Below are positions 7,441 through 15,551 of a stretch of DNA of 18,261 bases, piece by piece. Numbering within the stretch: position 1 is the first letter of the stretch; each line of letters starts with the position of its first letter. The DNA is from Candidatus Methanophagaceae archaeon. Its GTDB lineage: Archaea > Halobacteriota > Syntropharchaeia > Alkanophagales > Methanospirareceae. The position numbers were made by a program, and so were the translations under genes. The notes beneath the pieces were generated by a model. That model saw only the letters and a program-made list of their open reading frames with translations. It was not told the origin of the DNA and ran no database searches. Where the stretch lies: contig QENJ01000006.1 of the NCBI GenBank assembly GCA_013374505.1, positions 1 to 18,261 on the forward strand. Direction: 5' to 3'.

Positions 7441-8598
7441 CGATTGAGCACTTTCAATAATTACCAATACCGAAAGTGCATATAACATCCACGCCTGCCC
7501 CCACCTGATATACGGAATCTTTGACGTAAATAAACGATATTTCCGATAATAAAAGTATCCCTCCCGGGATTGCATATTCTCTATCGTCCAGGTCGCTACT
7601 TTTTCTGCAATTTTTATCGCTTCTGGGTCTACTTCACTCAACTTTGATAAGCATAAAATTGATTCTGCACAGGCATGTATGTCAATAGGATAAGTGATAT
7701 TATGATGAAACTTAGGTATTTGACCATTCTCAAACAGATTTGTGGTATAAAACGCAAGCCCTTTTTTTATACACGTCCATAGCTCCTCATCTTTTGTTAT
7801 TTTATATACCTCGAAGAGGTTTCGCAATATGAACCCTGTGTGGTAATTATCAATTCTACCTTGCATCTTTTCCGGAATTCCAAAATAGTACCAAGACCCG
7901 TCCTCGTTCTGTTCTCTTATAGTATAATTCACCGCTTGTTTTGCTAGTTTTATGTAGCTTTCATCGCTCGTTATATCCCCTACACGGTACAAAATTGATG
8001 CACAGAACATATTTGCATTATGTACATGTAGAGTATCTATCGGCGTATAGCTGAAACACAATTTATCTTCTGCGATACGATCAATGTTCAGGTCTTGCAT
8101 TATAAAATCACAGCAACTTTTTGCCACTTCCAGGTATCGCGGCTCTTCTAAAATCTCAAACGCATCCAAGAAGGCATGCGCGCTAATAGAAGTAACAACA
8201 CTCGATGGCGTATTCTTTGGAATCCACGTGCGTGACTGCCAGTCAAATGGATACCCCCAGCAAAAACATGAGTAACCTTTACTTGGATTCTTCATAAGCC
8301 AATCCAAACAAAATACCGCTTTTTCTCTGTATTTCTCCTCGTCAAATCGCTTGTACAGATTTAAATAGCTATCTGCAAAGAGTGCCATTGCCTTCGCATT
8401 GATCATCTTTCCTACATGGAACAGTTTTCTGAAACCAAACGGAAACATATCCAAAATCAGTTTTAATGCAAATGTAGTATACCTATTCTTTTGGAATATC
8501 CTGAAAATCCGGATGCTTAAAAGATCATAGACATCGTACCCTTCGTATCCATTTCCAGCTATCCACGAATCGAGAAGTTCCAATCTTTTCTCAATCAT
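7387..8598 (-). CDS. (alpha/alpha)6-barrel-like protein of unknown function in glycan locus
   Basis: This 403-residue protein has no signal peptide. It consists of repeated helical pairs with aromatic loops: GYEGYDVYD (17-25), a Trp-rich GYSCFCWGYPFDWQSRTW stretch (108-125), HAFLDAFEILEEPRYLEVAK, LHVHNANMFCASILYRVG, and REQNEDGSWYYFG (228-240). The pattern of hxxA/G helices and EQ-DGSW loops is shared by (alpha/alpha)6 or terpenoid-cyclase-like barrels of glycoside hydrolases, polysaccharide lyases and epimerases. I cannot assign a reaction. It follows the wecC gene and a wecB stump. The TGA that ends the wecB stump is in the same frame two codons before its ATG, and no well-spaced ribosome binding site is seen. 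The last about 17 residues (from about SHHQDTY) look like read-through into the neighbouring methyltransferase remnant, hinting at a recombined 3' end. Confidence 0.7.
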   Translation of the reverse strand: MIEKRLELLDSWIAGNGYEGYDVYDLLSIRIFRIFQKNRYTTFALKLILDMFPFGFRKLFHVGKMINAKAMALFADSYLNLYKRFDEEKYREKAVFCLDWLMKNPSKGYSCFCWGYPFDWQSRTWIPKNTPSSVVTSISAHAFLDAFEILEEPRYLEVAKSCCDFIMQDLNIDRIAEDKLCFSYTPIDTLHVHNANMFCASILYRVGDITSDESYIKLAKQAVNYTIREQNEDGSWYYFGIPEKMQGRIDNYHTGFILRNLFEVYKITKDEELWTCIKKGLAFYTTNLFENGQIPKFHHNITYPIDIHACAESILCLSKLSEVDPEAIKIAEKVATWTIENMQSREGYFYYRKYRLFTSKIPYIRWGQAWMLYALSVLVIIESAQSHHQDTYHKWSTLEDREI

Positions 8599-8601
8599 CC
8601 T

Positions 8602-8700
8602 TCAGTCAATATCCTCAATATGCCCCTGGTTTTTACAGTCCCTTAAAATTGGCGACATTTTTAGTATCTCCGGTCGTGTCCCCAGGATTATGGATAGCAT
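8602..8700 (-). pseudogene. wecB: UDP-N-acetylglucosamine 2-epimerase, 32-codon N-terminal stump
   Basis: An ATG at 8700, 6 bases after the wecC-type stop, opens a 32-residue frame whose first 15 residues (MLSIILGTRPEILKM followed by SPI) are the diagnostic N-terminus of WecB-type UDP-GlcNAc 2-epimerases (GTRPE-IKM-P). It ends at a TGA at 8602, where a full protein would need roughly 350 more residues. WecB makes UDP-ManNAc, the substrate of the dehydrogenase encoded just upstream, so wecC-wecB adjacency is expected; here the second gene has been cut away, and the sequence after the break is the barrel gene. Only the N-terminal nucleotide-binding strand remains, so it cannot be active. Confidence 0.78.
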
Positions 8701-8706
8701 TTTACT

Positions 8707-9987
8707 TTAACACCCCAAAATCTCCACTTCAAATCCATTCTCTCTCCATTTTTCATGTTCAAGGCAGTTTCTCGTATCAAAAATCTTTTTTGTCCTCATA
8801 AACTCACCTATTTTAGCTGGCGATAGCGATTTGAATTCGTTATGGTCTGTTAAGACCACGATACAATCACTGTTTTTCACCGCTTCTTCCAGGGGCAAGA
8901 GCGGATATTCAAACTCTTCTTCGTTTACATAAGGGTCATATATCTTTACTGCATATCCTTCCTTTTCGGCAAGCCGTATTAACTTTAACGCCGGTGTCTC
9001 CCTCGTATCGCCTATATCGCCTTTATACGCAACTCCTAATATTGTAATGCTCACCGCCTCTCGTTTAATGTTAGCCAGCATCTTTCTGACCCTATGTAGT
9101 ACGTGTACGGGCATACCATCGTTTATCTCACGTGCAAGAGAGATTATACGGTTTTTTGTGCTATCTTCGGTAAGAAACCACGGATCCACAGCAATACAAT
9201 GCCCTCCGACTCCAGGTCCCGGGTTTAAAATATTTACCCGCGGATGCTTATTTGCGAGTTTTATGGCATCCCAAACACTTATCCCCGCTTCTTCTGCTAT
9301 CTGCGCAAATTCGTTCGCAAGTGCGATATTTATATCACGATAGGTATTCTCCATAAGTTTAATCATCTCCGCCGTCCTGATGGACGTGATGTAAAGCCTG
9401 CCATTTACAAAACTTGCGTAAATACTTTTTGCGAGTTCCGCCGATTTTTCGTCTATTCCGCCTATTATTCGGTCGTTATTTACCATCTCGTGAAGCGTAC
9501 TCCCAGGCATTGCTCTCTCTGGACAGTGCGCAACAAAAAAATCTTCTTTTGCTTTTAATCCGCTCTTTTCCGCATTTCCCCTTTGTTCGAGAATGGGTAC
9601 CACGACTTTTTCACATGCACCCGGTGGCACCGTTGACTCGATTATCACAAGATTTCCTTCTTCAAGATATGGCGCAATGGATTTCGTGGCTTCTATCACA
9701 TAACTCAAGTCTGCCATCCGGTTCCTTTTATCAAAAGGTGTTGGAACGGCAATAATAAAGCCATCCGCCTTTTCTAGCGTTGTTGATGCTTTGAATCTAC
9801 GTAAATCAACTGCTTTAACCAAAAGTTCCTCCAGACCAGCCTCTTCAAATGGTGTAACCTTTTTGTTCACCTTTTCGACTATCTCTCTGTTTATATCCAC
9901 ACCAACAACATCATAGCTATTTGTAGCAAATAGCACTGCGGTCGGCAGTCCAATATATCCCAAACCCAGCACACATATTTTCTCCAT
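8707..9987 (-). CDS. wecC: UDP-N-acetyl-D-mannosamine dehydrogenase
   Basis: The protein is 426 residues, full length for UDP-sugar dehydrogenases. GLGYIGLP (8-15) is the NAD-binding loop; ESTVPPGA (117-124) and HCPERAMPG (154-162) are conserved family motifs; HPRVNILNPGPGVGGHCIAV (248-267) contains the catalytic Cys at 264 and is the form seen in WecC-type rather than UDP-glucose dehydrogenases. A C-terminal Rossmann-like domain (ILGVAYKGDIGDTRETPAL) completes the three-domain layout. It oxidises UDP-ManNAc to UDP-ManNAcA, giving an acidic sugar for the glycan. GAGGTGA about 5 bases ahead of the ATG at 9987 supports this start. The UDP-ManNAc source here (wecB) is a stump, so a functional epimerase must be elsewhere. 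Confidence 0.88.
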   Translation of the reverse strand: MEKICVLGLGYIGLPTAVLFATNSYDVVGVDINREIVEKVNKKVTPFEEAGLEELLVKAVDLRRFKASTTLEKADGFIIAVPTPFDKRNRMADLSYVIEATKSIAPYLEEGNLVIIESTVPPGACEKVVVPILEQRGNAEKSGLKAKEDFFVAHCPERAMPGSTLHEMVNNDRIIGGIDEKSAELAKSIYASFVNGRLYITSIRTAEMIKLMENTYRDINIALANEFAQIAEEAGISVWDAIKLANKHPRVNILNPGPGVGGHCIAVDPWFLTEDSTKNRIISLAREINDGMPVHVLHRVRKMLANIKREAVSITILGVAYKGDIGDTRETPALKLIRLAEKEGYAVKIYDPYVNEEEFEYPLLPLEEAVKNSDCIVVLTDHNEFKSLSPAKIGEFMRTKKIFDTRNCLEHEKWRENGFEVEILGC

Positions 9988-10005
9988 CCGCTCACCTCAC
10001 GTCTA

Positions 10006-10143
10006 TTACATAATGCCGTAATGGAACTTAAAGCGTGTATCTATTTTATCTCTTCCTTTCATGTTTATTCCCGCCACCACTGAAAACGGCACAACTAACT
10101 TTTGATTTATTTGACTGCTAATATGTGAAACAGCCTTACACAT
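10006..10143 (-). CDS. 45-codon ORF between GT4 and wecC (uncertain)
   Basis: An ATG at 10143, inside the last codons of the upstream glycosyltransferase and overlapping its stop, opens a 45-residue frame that ends with TAA at 10006, just 18 bases before the wecC start. It reads MCKAVSHISSQINQKLVVPF and then a basic GRDKIDTRFKFHYGIM end. The tight fit between its neighbours and the overlapping start would suit a coupled small gene, but there is no recognisable family and no clear ribosome binding site. It could be the tail of a lost gene or a chance frame. Confidence 0.22.
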   Translation of the reverse strand: MCKAVSHISSQINQKLVVPFSVVAGINMKGRDKIDTRFKFHYGIM

Positions 10144-11257
10144 CCAAGCTATTGTATATCTGTAAAAGTTCTTTTTCCATATTTTCCCAGTTATATCTTT
10201 CTTCTACCGCTTTCCTTCCATTGTCACCCATTGCTTCGGCAACTTCCGTATTTTTTAGTAAATATAATATTGCTGTCGCAACCTCCTGTGGATCCGCGGG
10301 ATTCACCAGTATCCCGCAGTTCGTTTTTTCTACTATCTCCAAAATATTCGGAAAGTTACTTGCAATAACTGGAATACCGGCAGCCATATAATCAAATAAC
10401 TTATTTGGAATGCCCATTATGTTGTTGTAATACACAGGCTGAAGTAAAATCACACCAATTTTTGCTCGGCTTAAATATTCGGGCACCGCATTATAGTCAA
10501 CCCATCCGGTGTATTCAAAACGATCCGCCACATTATTTTTTGTTAGATATTCAGTGGCGAACGATAAATCATCTTCCGGTATTCTTCCCACAACAAGATA
10601 TTTTATGCGCTCATTTTTTTTAGATACGATTACCAGCGATGCTAAAAAGATGTCCAACCCGCGTTTTTCGATGTCAACCGCACCCTCATAAATCACCATA
10701 TCCTCTCGGTTCACTTTTTTTAGCGTAAAAAACGAAAGATCCGGACAAACATATAGTATTTTTGTATTTTTATTGACTTTCTTGAATGTTGTTTCCAGAT
10801 CGCCTCGGACCACGATTATATAATCTGCAAATCTACTTAGGATTAACTCCAACTTAAAAGAAATTTTCTCTATTAACCCTCGCACGAACACAGGAAATAT
10901 ATCATTGTTTGCAATCAATGATGCGTGATGTTCATGCACATCATATATCAATTTTTTTCGCTTAATGTACTTAAGAAAGGTACAGACAAATAACGAACCG
11001 GGTTCATGACAATGAAAAACATCACAGTCCTGCTTAAATCCTGCCTTGAATACACGCCACATCGTTATCGGATGCAAAAGCGTATTTTTGGGTTTTTTTA
11101 TCGTGATAACCCGCACACCATCCACTTCTTTATCTGCTCTTTCGTCATCCGGTGCGATTAATACAACCTCATGCACCTTTGCGAGGCTCTTCGCCTCTTT
11201 GTGGAATACTCGTGTATCATAAGGTTGATGCACAGTCGTGAGTATGCAAACTTTCAT
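10136..11257 (-). CDS. GT4-family glycosyltransferase (WbuB-like)
   Basis: This is a protein of 373 residues with two GT-B Rossmann domains. The N-terminus (MKVCILTTVHQPYDTRVFHKEA) has the D-R-V acceptor-domain start common in GT4 enzymes; DVFHCHEPGS and IYDVHEHHASL follow. The donor domain shows VVGRIPEDD, VDYNAVPEYLSRAKIGVILL and NKLFDYMAAGIPVIASNFP, the conserved nucleotide-sugar site. The hydrophobic stretch near residues 90-100 is a typical membrane-association helix rather than a clear transmembrane segment. GGAG lies about 6 bases ahead of the ATG at 11257. The 116 bases upstream hold nothing I can identify beyond AT-rich spacer. It probably adds one sugar to the lipid-linked glycan; donor unknown. 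Confidence 0.86.
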   Translation of the reverse strand: MKVCILTTVHQPYDTRVFHKEAKSLAKVHEVVLIAPDDERADKEVDGVRVITIKKPKNTLLHPITMWRVFKAGFKQDCDVFHCHEPGSLFVCTFLKYIKRKKLIYDVHEHHASLIANNDIFPVFVRGLIEKISFKLELILSRFADYIIVVRGDLETTFKKVNKNTKILYVCPDLSFFTLKKVNREDMVIYEGAVDIEKRGLDIFLASLVIVSKKNERIKYLVVGRIPEDDLSFATEYLTKNNVADRFEYTGWVDYNAVPEYLSRAKIGVILLQPVYYNNIMGIPNKLFDYMAAGIPVIASNFPNILEIVEKTNCGILVNPADPQEVATAILYLLKNTEVAEAMGDNGRKAVEERYNWENMEKELLQIYNSLDV

Positions 11258-11373
11258 CTTCTCCTATATCCTTCCCTAGACATAATAAAAACTTACTTGT
11301 ATTTGTATAGCTGTGATGAAGGTGCCAGTATCCTACGTCTAACCCCTAAAACCTGACACCTAAACAGATACAC

Positions 11374-12522
11374 TTACTTGTTCTCTTTGCATATAACATC
11401 CTCTAACAAATCTTCAAACTCCCTTGCTCCGCTCTTCCAACTATACTTCTCCACATCTATCCTATAGGTTCTGGGGTTATCCCTGACTTTTTTTATTCCT
11501 TCTATGAATTCAGTTTTACTTTGATAGATAAATAGATTCTCCCCACCTATCTTCATAATATCCGGGATCGGAGTAGAGAGTATAGGCTTACCACAGGCGG
11601 AATATTCAAAGAACTTATTTGGCATAGCTATGTTGACCCAGGCAGGAGGGGAAAGAGGTATAAGGCAGACATTCATTGCCGAGATGTATTTAGGTAGGTT
11701 CTTATATTCAACCAAACCAGTAAAGATTACTTTGTCTTCTATTGCCAGTTGTTTTACCAAATTCTTCAAATGATTTTCATAATCCGTGAACAATGCTCCT
11801 CCGACTATCAGCAATTTCGCATTATCTCGAGCCTGTAATAGATCTGTAAACGCCTTTATCACCTCATCCAGAGCATACCACCTTTCTATTGCCCCCACAA
11901 ATCCAACCACAAAACAATCCCCGTCCAATCCCAGCATCCTCTTACCCTCTTTCGAATCCATCGGCTTAAAAATATCCGTATTCACACCATTTGTAATTAA
12001 CTTCGCGTCATATCCGTATTTCTTCAGTTTCTCTACGAGCGAAGGCGAAACCGTTGTTATCCTATCGCTCCTATCGAGATTATACTTCGTAACTTGCCAC
12101 ACACCTTCCCACAGAGCCCTCTTTAGCATACGGTTCTTATAATACGCTGCAGCCGAATCCGGAAACCAATCCTTCAAGTCGAATACCACAGGCACACCGT
12201 ATTTCTTCGCCGCTTTTATCACCGCCGCACCGGCAAATATGTGCGCCGCCACGACTACATCTATCTCCGCTTCTTTTAATATTCGCTTGAATACCGCGTA
12301 CTGGTACGGTGCATTCAATGTGTAATGCAATATAGGACCCTGAAAAGGAAATATTGTCGCTTCGTGTACGATCAACCTCGTCTCTCGCTCTTTGCCACGG
12401 CTGACATGAAAATGTGGTACATGTACCTCATGCCTCTTTGCCAGTTCCTCGAATATGTAATGATGTCTCGAAGGAATTGGATGATGTATATAATCCTGTG
12501 TTGAAACGAGCAATATCTTCAT
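11374..12522 (-). CDS. GT4-family glycosyltransferase
   Basis: The product is 382 residues with a GT-B layout. MKILLVSTQDYIHHPIPSRH starts the acceptor domain, VVFDLKDWFPDSAAAYY and RITTVSPSLVEKLKKYGYDA are linker-side motifs, and VGFVGAIERWYALDEVI, VIFTGLVEYKNLPKYISAMNVCL and MPNKFFEYSACGKPILSTP form the donor site. It is distinct from the neighbouring GT4, so each likely forms a different linkage. Its third-position base use appears somewhat richer in G/C than the genes left of 7400, closer to aglB. The region between its ATG at 12522 and the GT2 remnant is only 27 bases, so the pair was probably transcribed together from the promoter near 12840. Confidence 0.86.
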   Translation of the reverse strand: MKILLVSTQDYIHHPIPSRHHYIFEELAKRHEVHVPHFHVSRGKERETRLIVHEATIFPFQGPILHYTLNAPYQYAVFKRILKEAEIDVVVAAHIFAGAAVIKAAKKYGVPVVFDLKDWFPDSAAAYYKNRMLKRALWEGVWQVTKYNLDRSDRITTVSPSLVEKLKKYGYDAKLITNGVNTDIFKPMDSKEGKRMLGLDGDCFVVGFVGAIERWYALDEVIKAFTDLLQARDNAKLLIVGGALFTDYENHLKNLVKQLAIEDKVIFTGLVEYKNLPKYISAMNVCLIPLSPPAWVNIAMPNKFFEYSACGKPILSTPIPDIMKIGGENLFIYQSKTEFIEGIKKVRDNPRTYRIDVEKYSWKSGAREFEDLLEDVICKENK

Positions 12523-12549
12523 TTGTATCTTTTAGCCCTTCTAAAAATA

Positions 12550-12810
12550 TTAATTAGCCATAATTGATGCGTCACTTACGATTATCAATTCCAGCTCGCC
12601 TGAGTAATCACTTTGAGCTATATTATTTATACGGCCTTCTATCGCTTTTCCCTCATTATACGCGGGAAGGACAATGCTTATATGTGGATACTTGCTTACA
12701 CATTTTAAATCTCCATTTTTCGCGGTGATAAATGCGTAGCAATATGTTATATAGACCACAGCTATTATGGTGGTTAGTGCTATGGCAAGTGGCAGTATTA
12801 ATGGTATCAT
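12550..12810 (-). pseudogene. family 2 glycosyltransferase, truncated after first third
   Basis: This 86-residue frame begins with a transmembrane helix (about residues 2-28) and then has HISIVLPAYNEGKAIEGRI and GELELIIVSDAS, the first two strands of a GT2 domain (usual form ...PAYNEE... and SDGSTD). A stop follows immediately after SDASIMAN, where a working enzyme needs a DxD motif and over 150 further residues plus, in this architecture, C-terminal membrane helices. The normal N-terminal order (TM helix then GT2 domain) matches chitin/hyaluronan synthase-like or N-glycan GT2 enzymes. It is read from the divergent promoter opposite aglB and precedes a GT4 gene by 27 bases. It is very likely a broken gene whose promoter still serves the operon. 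Confidence 0.72.
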
Positions 12811-12835
12811 AGTATGTGTTTAGATAATCGCTGAA

Positions 12836-12847
12836 ATATATATATAC
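12836..12847 (-). promoter_or_regulatory. TATA box for leftward glycan operon (leaderless start)
   Basis: On the minus strand a TATATATATATT run lies about 27-36 bases before the ATG at 12810. Archaeal TATA boxes sit 24-30 bases upstream of transcription start, so transcription would begin at or next to the ATG. No ribosome binding site is present between, which agrees with a leaderless message. The position call rests on spacing only. Confidence 0.45.
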
Positions 12848-12877
12848 CCTTACAGAAGATTAGAGTATTAGATCTAT

Positions 12878-12930
12878 GGTATTTTTATGATGTAAAGGGA
12901 ATAACAGTAAAATTGAGAACGAGAGGAGAG
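12878..12930 (+). promoter_or_regulatory. aglB promoter and ribosome binding site
   Basis: A GGTATTTTTATGA stretch at 12878-12890 could be the TATA element, which would place transcription start near 12912-12917. GAGGAGAG at about 12923-12930 is a good Shine-Dalgarno match 8-9 bases before the ATG at 12939. The whole divergent interval with the opposite gene is only 128 bases, so the two promoters are close enough to influence each other. Confidence 0.42.
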
Positions 12931-12938
12931 AGATAAAA

Positions 12939-15545
12939 ATGAAGATAACACTGAATAGCATTGACAAAATCTCTTTAATCTACGGTGCTATATTAGCTTT
13001 GATGTTCGGATTAGCGCTTTACATACGGGCTCTACCTTATAACAGCGTTTTTGGTGGTGCATTCGTGAGATTCGGCGGTAACGACCCGTGGTACAACATG
13101 CGGCTCGTGGAAAACACATTGCATAACTTCCCGCATCGTATAGATTTCGATCCCCTCACGTATTACCCGCATGGCACGAACATTCCTTTTGCACCTTTAT
13201 TTGACTACCTACTTGCTGTTATTATCTGGATAATAGGGCTTGGTAATCCTTACGCAACCTTAGGCGAACATGGCATAGAAGTAATAGGCGCCTGGTACCC
13301 CGCGGTTTTAGGTGCGCTTGTTGTTATCCCCGTCTATTTCATCGGTAAAGTTTTATGGAACAGAAACGCCGGTATCCTTTCCGCAGCGTTAATCGCAGTT
13401 CTTCCCGGGCAGTTCTTGTCCCGTTCTCTGCTCGGGTTCACGGACCATCACGTGGCCGAGACGCTATTAAGCACGATAGTGATCTTATTCTTTATCCTTG
13501 CAGTGAAGAGCGCGAAGAAAAACGAGATAACGTTTTATTCTGTCTCAAATAAGGATTGGGGCTCTTTGAAGCAACCGTTATTTTATTCCTTTTTCGGCGG
13601 CTTCTTCTTCGGGTGTTTTTTCCTTTCCTGGAAAGGTGCATCGCTATTCATATTCGTATTGCTCATCTACGCCGTGGTTCAGCATATCATTGACCATATG
13701 CGTGGCGAGAGCACGGATTATCTCTGTATTGTAGCCATACCCGCCTTACTTATCTCTTTGATTATGATTCTCCCTGCGCTGCATCCGGGGTCATTGACCT
13801 CATTTCATGTCATCTCACTTGTGCTTGGCATAGCCGTATTCGGAGTTTTAGGTGCTATCTCGTTCTTGATGAACTACAAGGAAATAGACGCTTATGGTTA
13901 TCCTATTGTGCTATTGGTACTCGGGATTTTGTCTTTTGTGCTTGTGAATGCGGTAAGTCCATCTTTATATGCTTCACTGACTGGAAGCCTTTGCATATTC
14001 CTCCCGGGTGAGACTGCACGAACCGTAGCAGAGATTCATCCTCTGCAGATTCTTTCGCCATATACCGGAAAAATTGCGGAGGGCGAGGCGTGGCGTTGGT
14101 TCACTACCAGTTTCTTCATCGCGTTTATCGGTTTCGCATGGCTTGCCTATGAAATAGCACGTAAATTCCGTGCAGAGGAGATTTTGTTTGTCGTCTGGAG
14201 CGCGGTGATGCTACTTGCTTGTTGGAACCCAATTATAGATGGAGGTCAGAACAGGTTCGTATATTTTTATGCTGTGAACGCAGCACTACTCACCGGGTTC
14301 GTGTCCGGGAAGATAATCGAGTTTGTTGCGTTTCGAGGCGAGGTGCGGGGAGAAGGTACGGGGGAGAGGATAAAAGGGAAGAAGAAAGGAGGTGCCGCGG
14401 CACAGAAGGCAAAAGAAAAGACGAAGCCCGTAGCGGATAAAGAAGAGCGTACAAGCGTAGCTAAACTAAAACGTTATGCACGTGCAGATTTTGTCATCAC
14501 TTTAATTTTGATTGGTCTGGTTGTGTTTTACCCACCACTAACGACTTCTTTAGCAACTGCAAAATATAGCGGAGGACCTGAAAATGACTGGTATGAATCG
14601 CTTTCCTGGATGAAAGCGAATACGCCGAGTCCTGGTGTGGATTATTACGCTTTGTACGAAGAGCCGCCTATTAATGAAACAACGAATAGATTTGAGGATT
14701 ATGAATACCCGCCAGAGGCATATTCGGTAATAAGCTGGTGGGACTACGGGCATTGGATAACGAGAATAGCGCATCGTATTCCGGTTGCAAATCCGTTTCA
14801 GCAAGGCATAGGTGGTCCTATCGGAAGTGGTAACCCCGGCGCTTGCGTGTTCTTCGTCACGCGCGATGTAAACAAAGCAAACGAAGTTGCGGATGCGCTC
14901 GGTGTGCGCTACGTGGTGAGTGATTTCATGATGGCGGATGCGTTCAATGCGTTTTATAACAAATTCGGTGCGATGACCGTATGGGCCGGAGATACGGGCG
15001 GCTACTATACACAGGTTCCGACAGACGAAGGAACCCGTGTTGTACCCAGCGCGAAGTATTTCAGCACGATAGAAGCACGTCTGCACGTGTTAGACGGTAT
15101 CGGGGTAGCCTTGAGCGAAGACCTATTTTTAGAGCCGTTGCGGCATTATCGGCTTGTTCACGAATCGCCAAGTACTATAATAACTTTTGGGGGACAGGAG
15201 ATAAAGTTCGTGAAGGTATTTGAGTACGTGAAAGGTGCACGGATAGAAGGGACCGTACCTAACGGCTCGATAGTTGAGATAGCAACTACTGTGAGCACGA
15301 ATCAGGGTAGAAATTTTGTGTATGTGGAACGGGTAATGTCAAACGGTACATACGAGTTCATCGTGCCGTATTCAACTGAAGGACCGGTGGAAGGCGGCAC
15401 GAATTTCGATGTTTTCGCGTCACCTTATACCTTAAAGGCCGGGCAGGATGTAGGGAACGCAACGGTGATGTGGACCGCGGAGAAAGAAGTGAATGTATCG
15501 GAAGCAGCGGTGATGGACGGTAAAACGGTAACTGTGGATCTTTAA
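12939..15545 (+). CDS. aglB: oligosaccharyltransferase AglB (STT3 family)
   Basis: This 868-residue protein is close to the length of known long archaeal AglB proteins. It transfers the lipid-linked glycan to Asn in N-x-S/T sequons on the outer membrane face. GNDPWYNMR with D49 is the first metal-binding motif; FTDHHVAE (168-174) the second DxD-like motif (D169 with H170/H171 and E174); TVAE at 362-365 the SVxE-type residues of external loop 5; SWWDYG (W600-W601-D602-Y603-G604) the sequon-Ser/Thr pocket; and SDFMMADAFNAFYNKFGAM the DK/MI-type motif. About 11-13 membrane segments fill residues 10-540, followed by a soluble C-terminal domain. Residues about 465-515 form a Lys/Ala/Gly-rich basic insert before the last helix. 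Good ribosome binding site upstream; it faces away from the glycan operon. Confidence 0.95.
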   Translation: MKITLNSIDKISLIYGAILALMFGLALYIRALPYNSVFGGAFVRFGGNDPWYNMRLVENTLHNFPHRIDFDPLTYYPHGTNIPFAPLFDYLLAVIIWIIGLGNPYATLGEHGIEVIGAWYPAVLGALVVIPVYFIGKVLWNRNAGILSAALIAVLPGQFLSRSLLGFTDHHVAETLLSTIVILFFILAVKSAKKNEITFYSVSNKDWGSLKQPLFYSFFGGFFFGCFFLSWKGASLFIFVLLIYAVVQHIIDHMRGESTDYLCIVAIPALLISLIMILPALHPGSLTSFHVISLVLGIAVFGVLGAISFLMNYKEIDAYGYPIVLLVLGILSFVLVNAVSPSLYASLTGSLCIFLPGETARTVAEIHPLQILSPYTGKIAEGEAWRWFTTSFFIAFIGFAWLAYEIARKFRAEEILFVVWSAVMLLACWNPIIDGGQNRFVYFYAVNAALLTGFVSGKIIEFVAFRGEVRGEGTGERIKGKKKGGAAAQKAKEKTKPVADKEERTSVAKLKRYARADFVITLILIGLVVFYPPLTTSLATAKYSGGPENDWYESLSWMKANTPSPGVDYYALYEEPPINETTNRFEDYEYPPEAYSVISWWDYGHWITRIAHRIPVANPFQQGIGGPIGSGNPGACVFFVTRDVNKANEVADALGVRYVVSDFMMADAFNAFYNKFGAMTVWAGDTGGYYTQVPTDEGTRVVPSAKYFSTIEARLHVLDGIGVALSEDLFLEPLRHYRLVHESPSTIITFGGQEIKFVKVFEYVKGARIEGTVPNGSIVEIATTVSTNQGRNFVYVERVMSNGTYEFIVPYSTEGPVEGGTNFDVFASPYTLKAGQDVGNATVMWTAEKEVNVSEAAVMDGKTVTVDL

Positions 15546-15551
15546 TTAAAT

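Noticed and set aside
14550..15086. Minus-strand open frame of 178 codons inside aglB
   Set aside because: Antisense to the WWDYG-containing domain of AglB; Arg/Ile/Tyr-rich shadow product.
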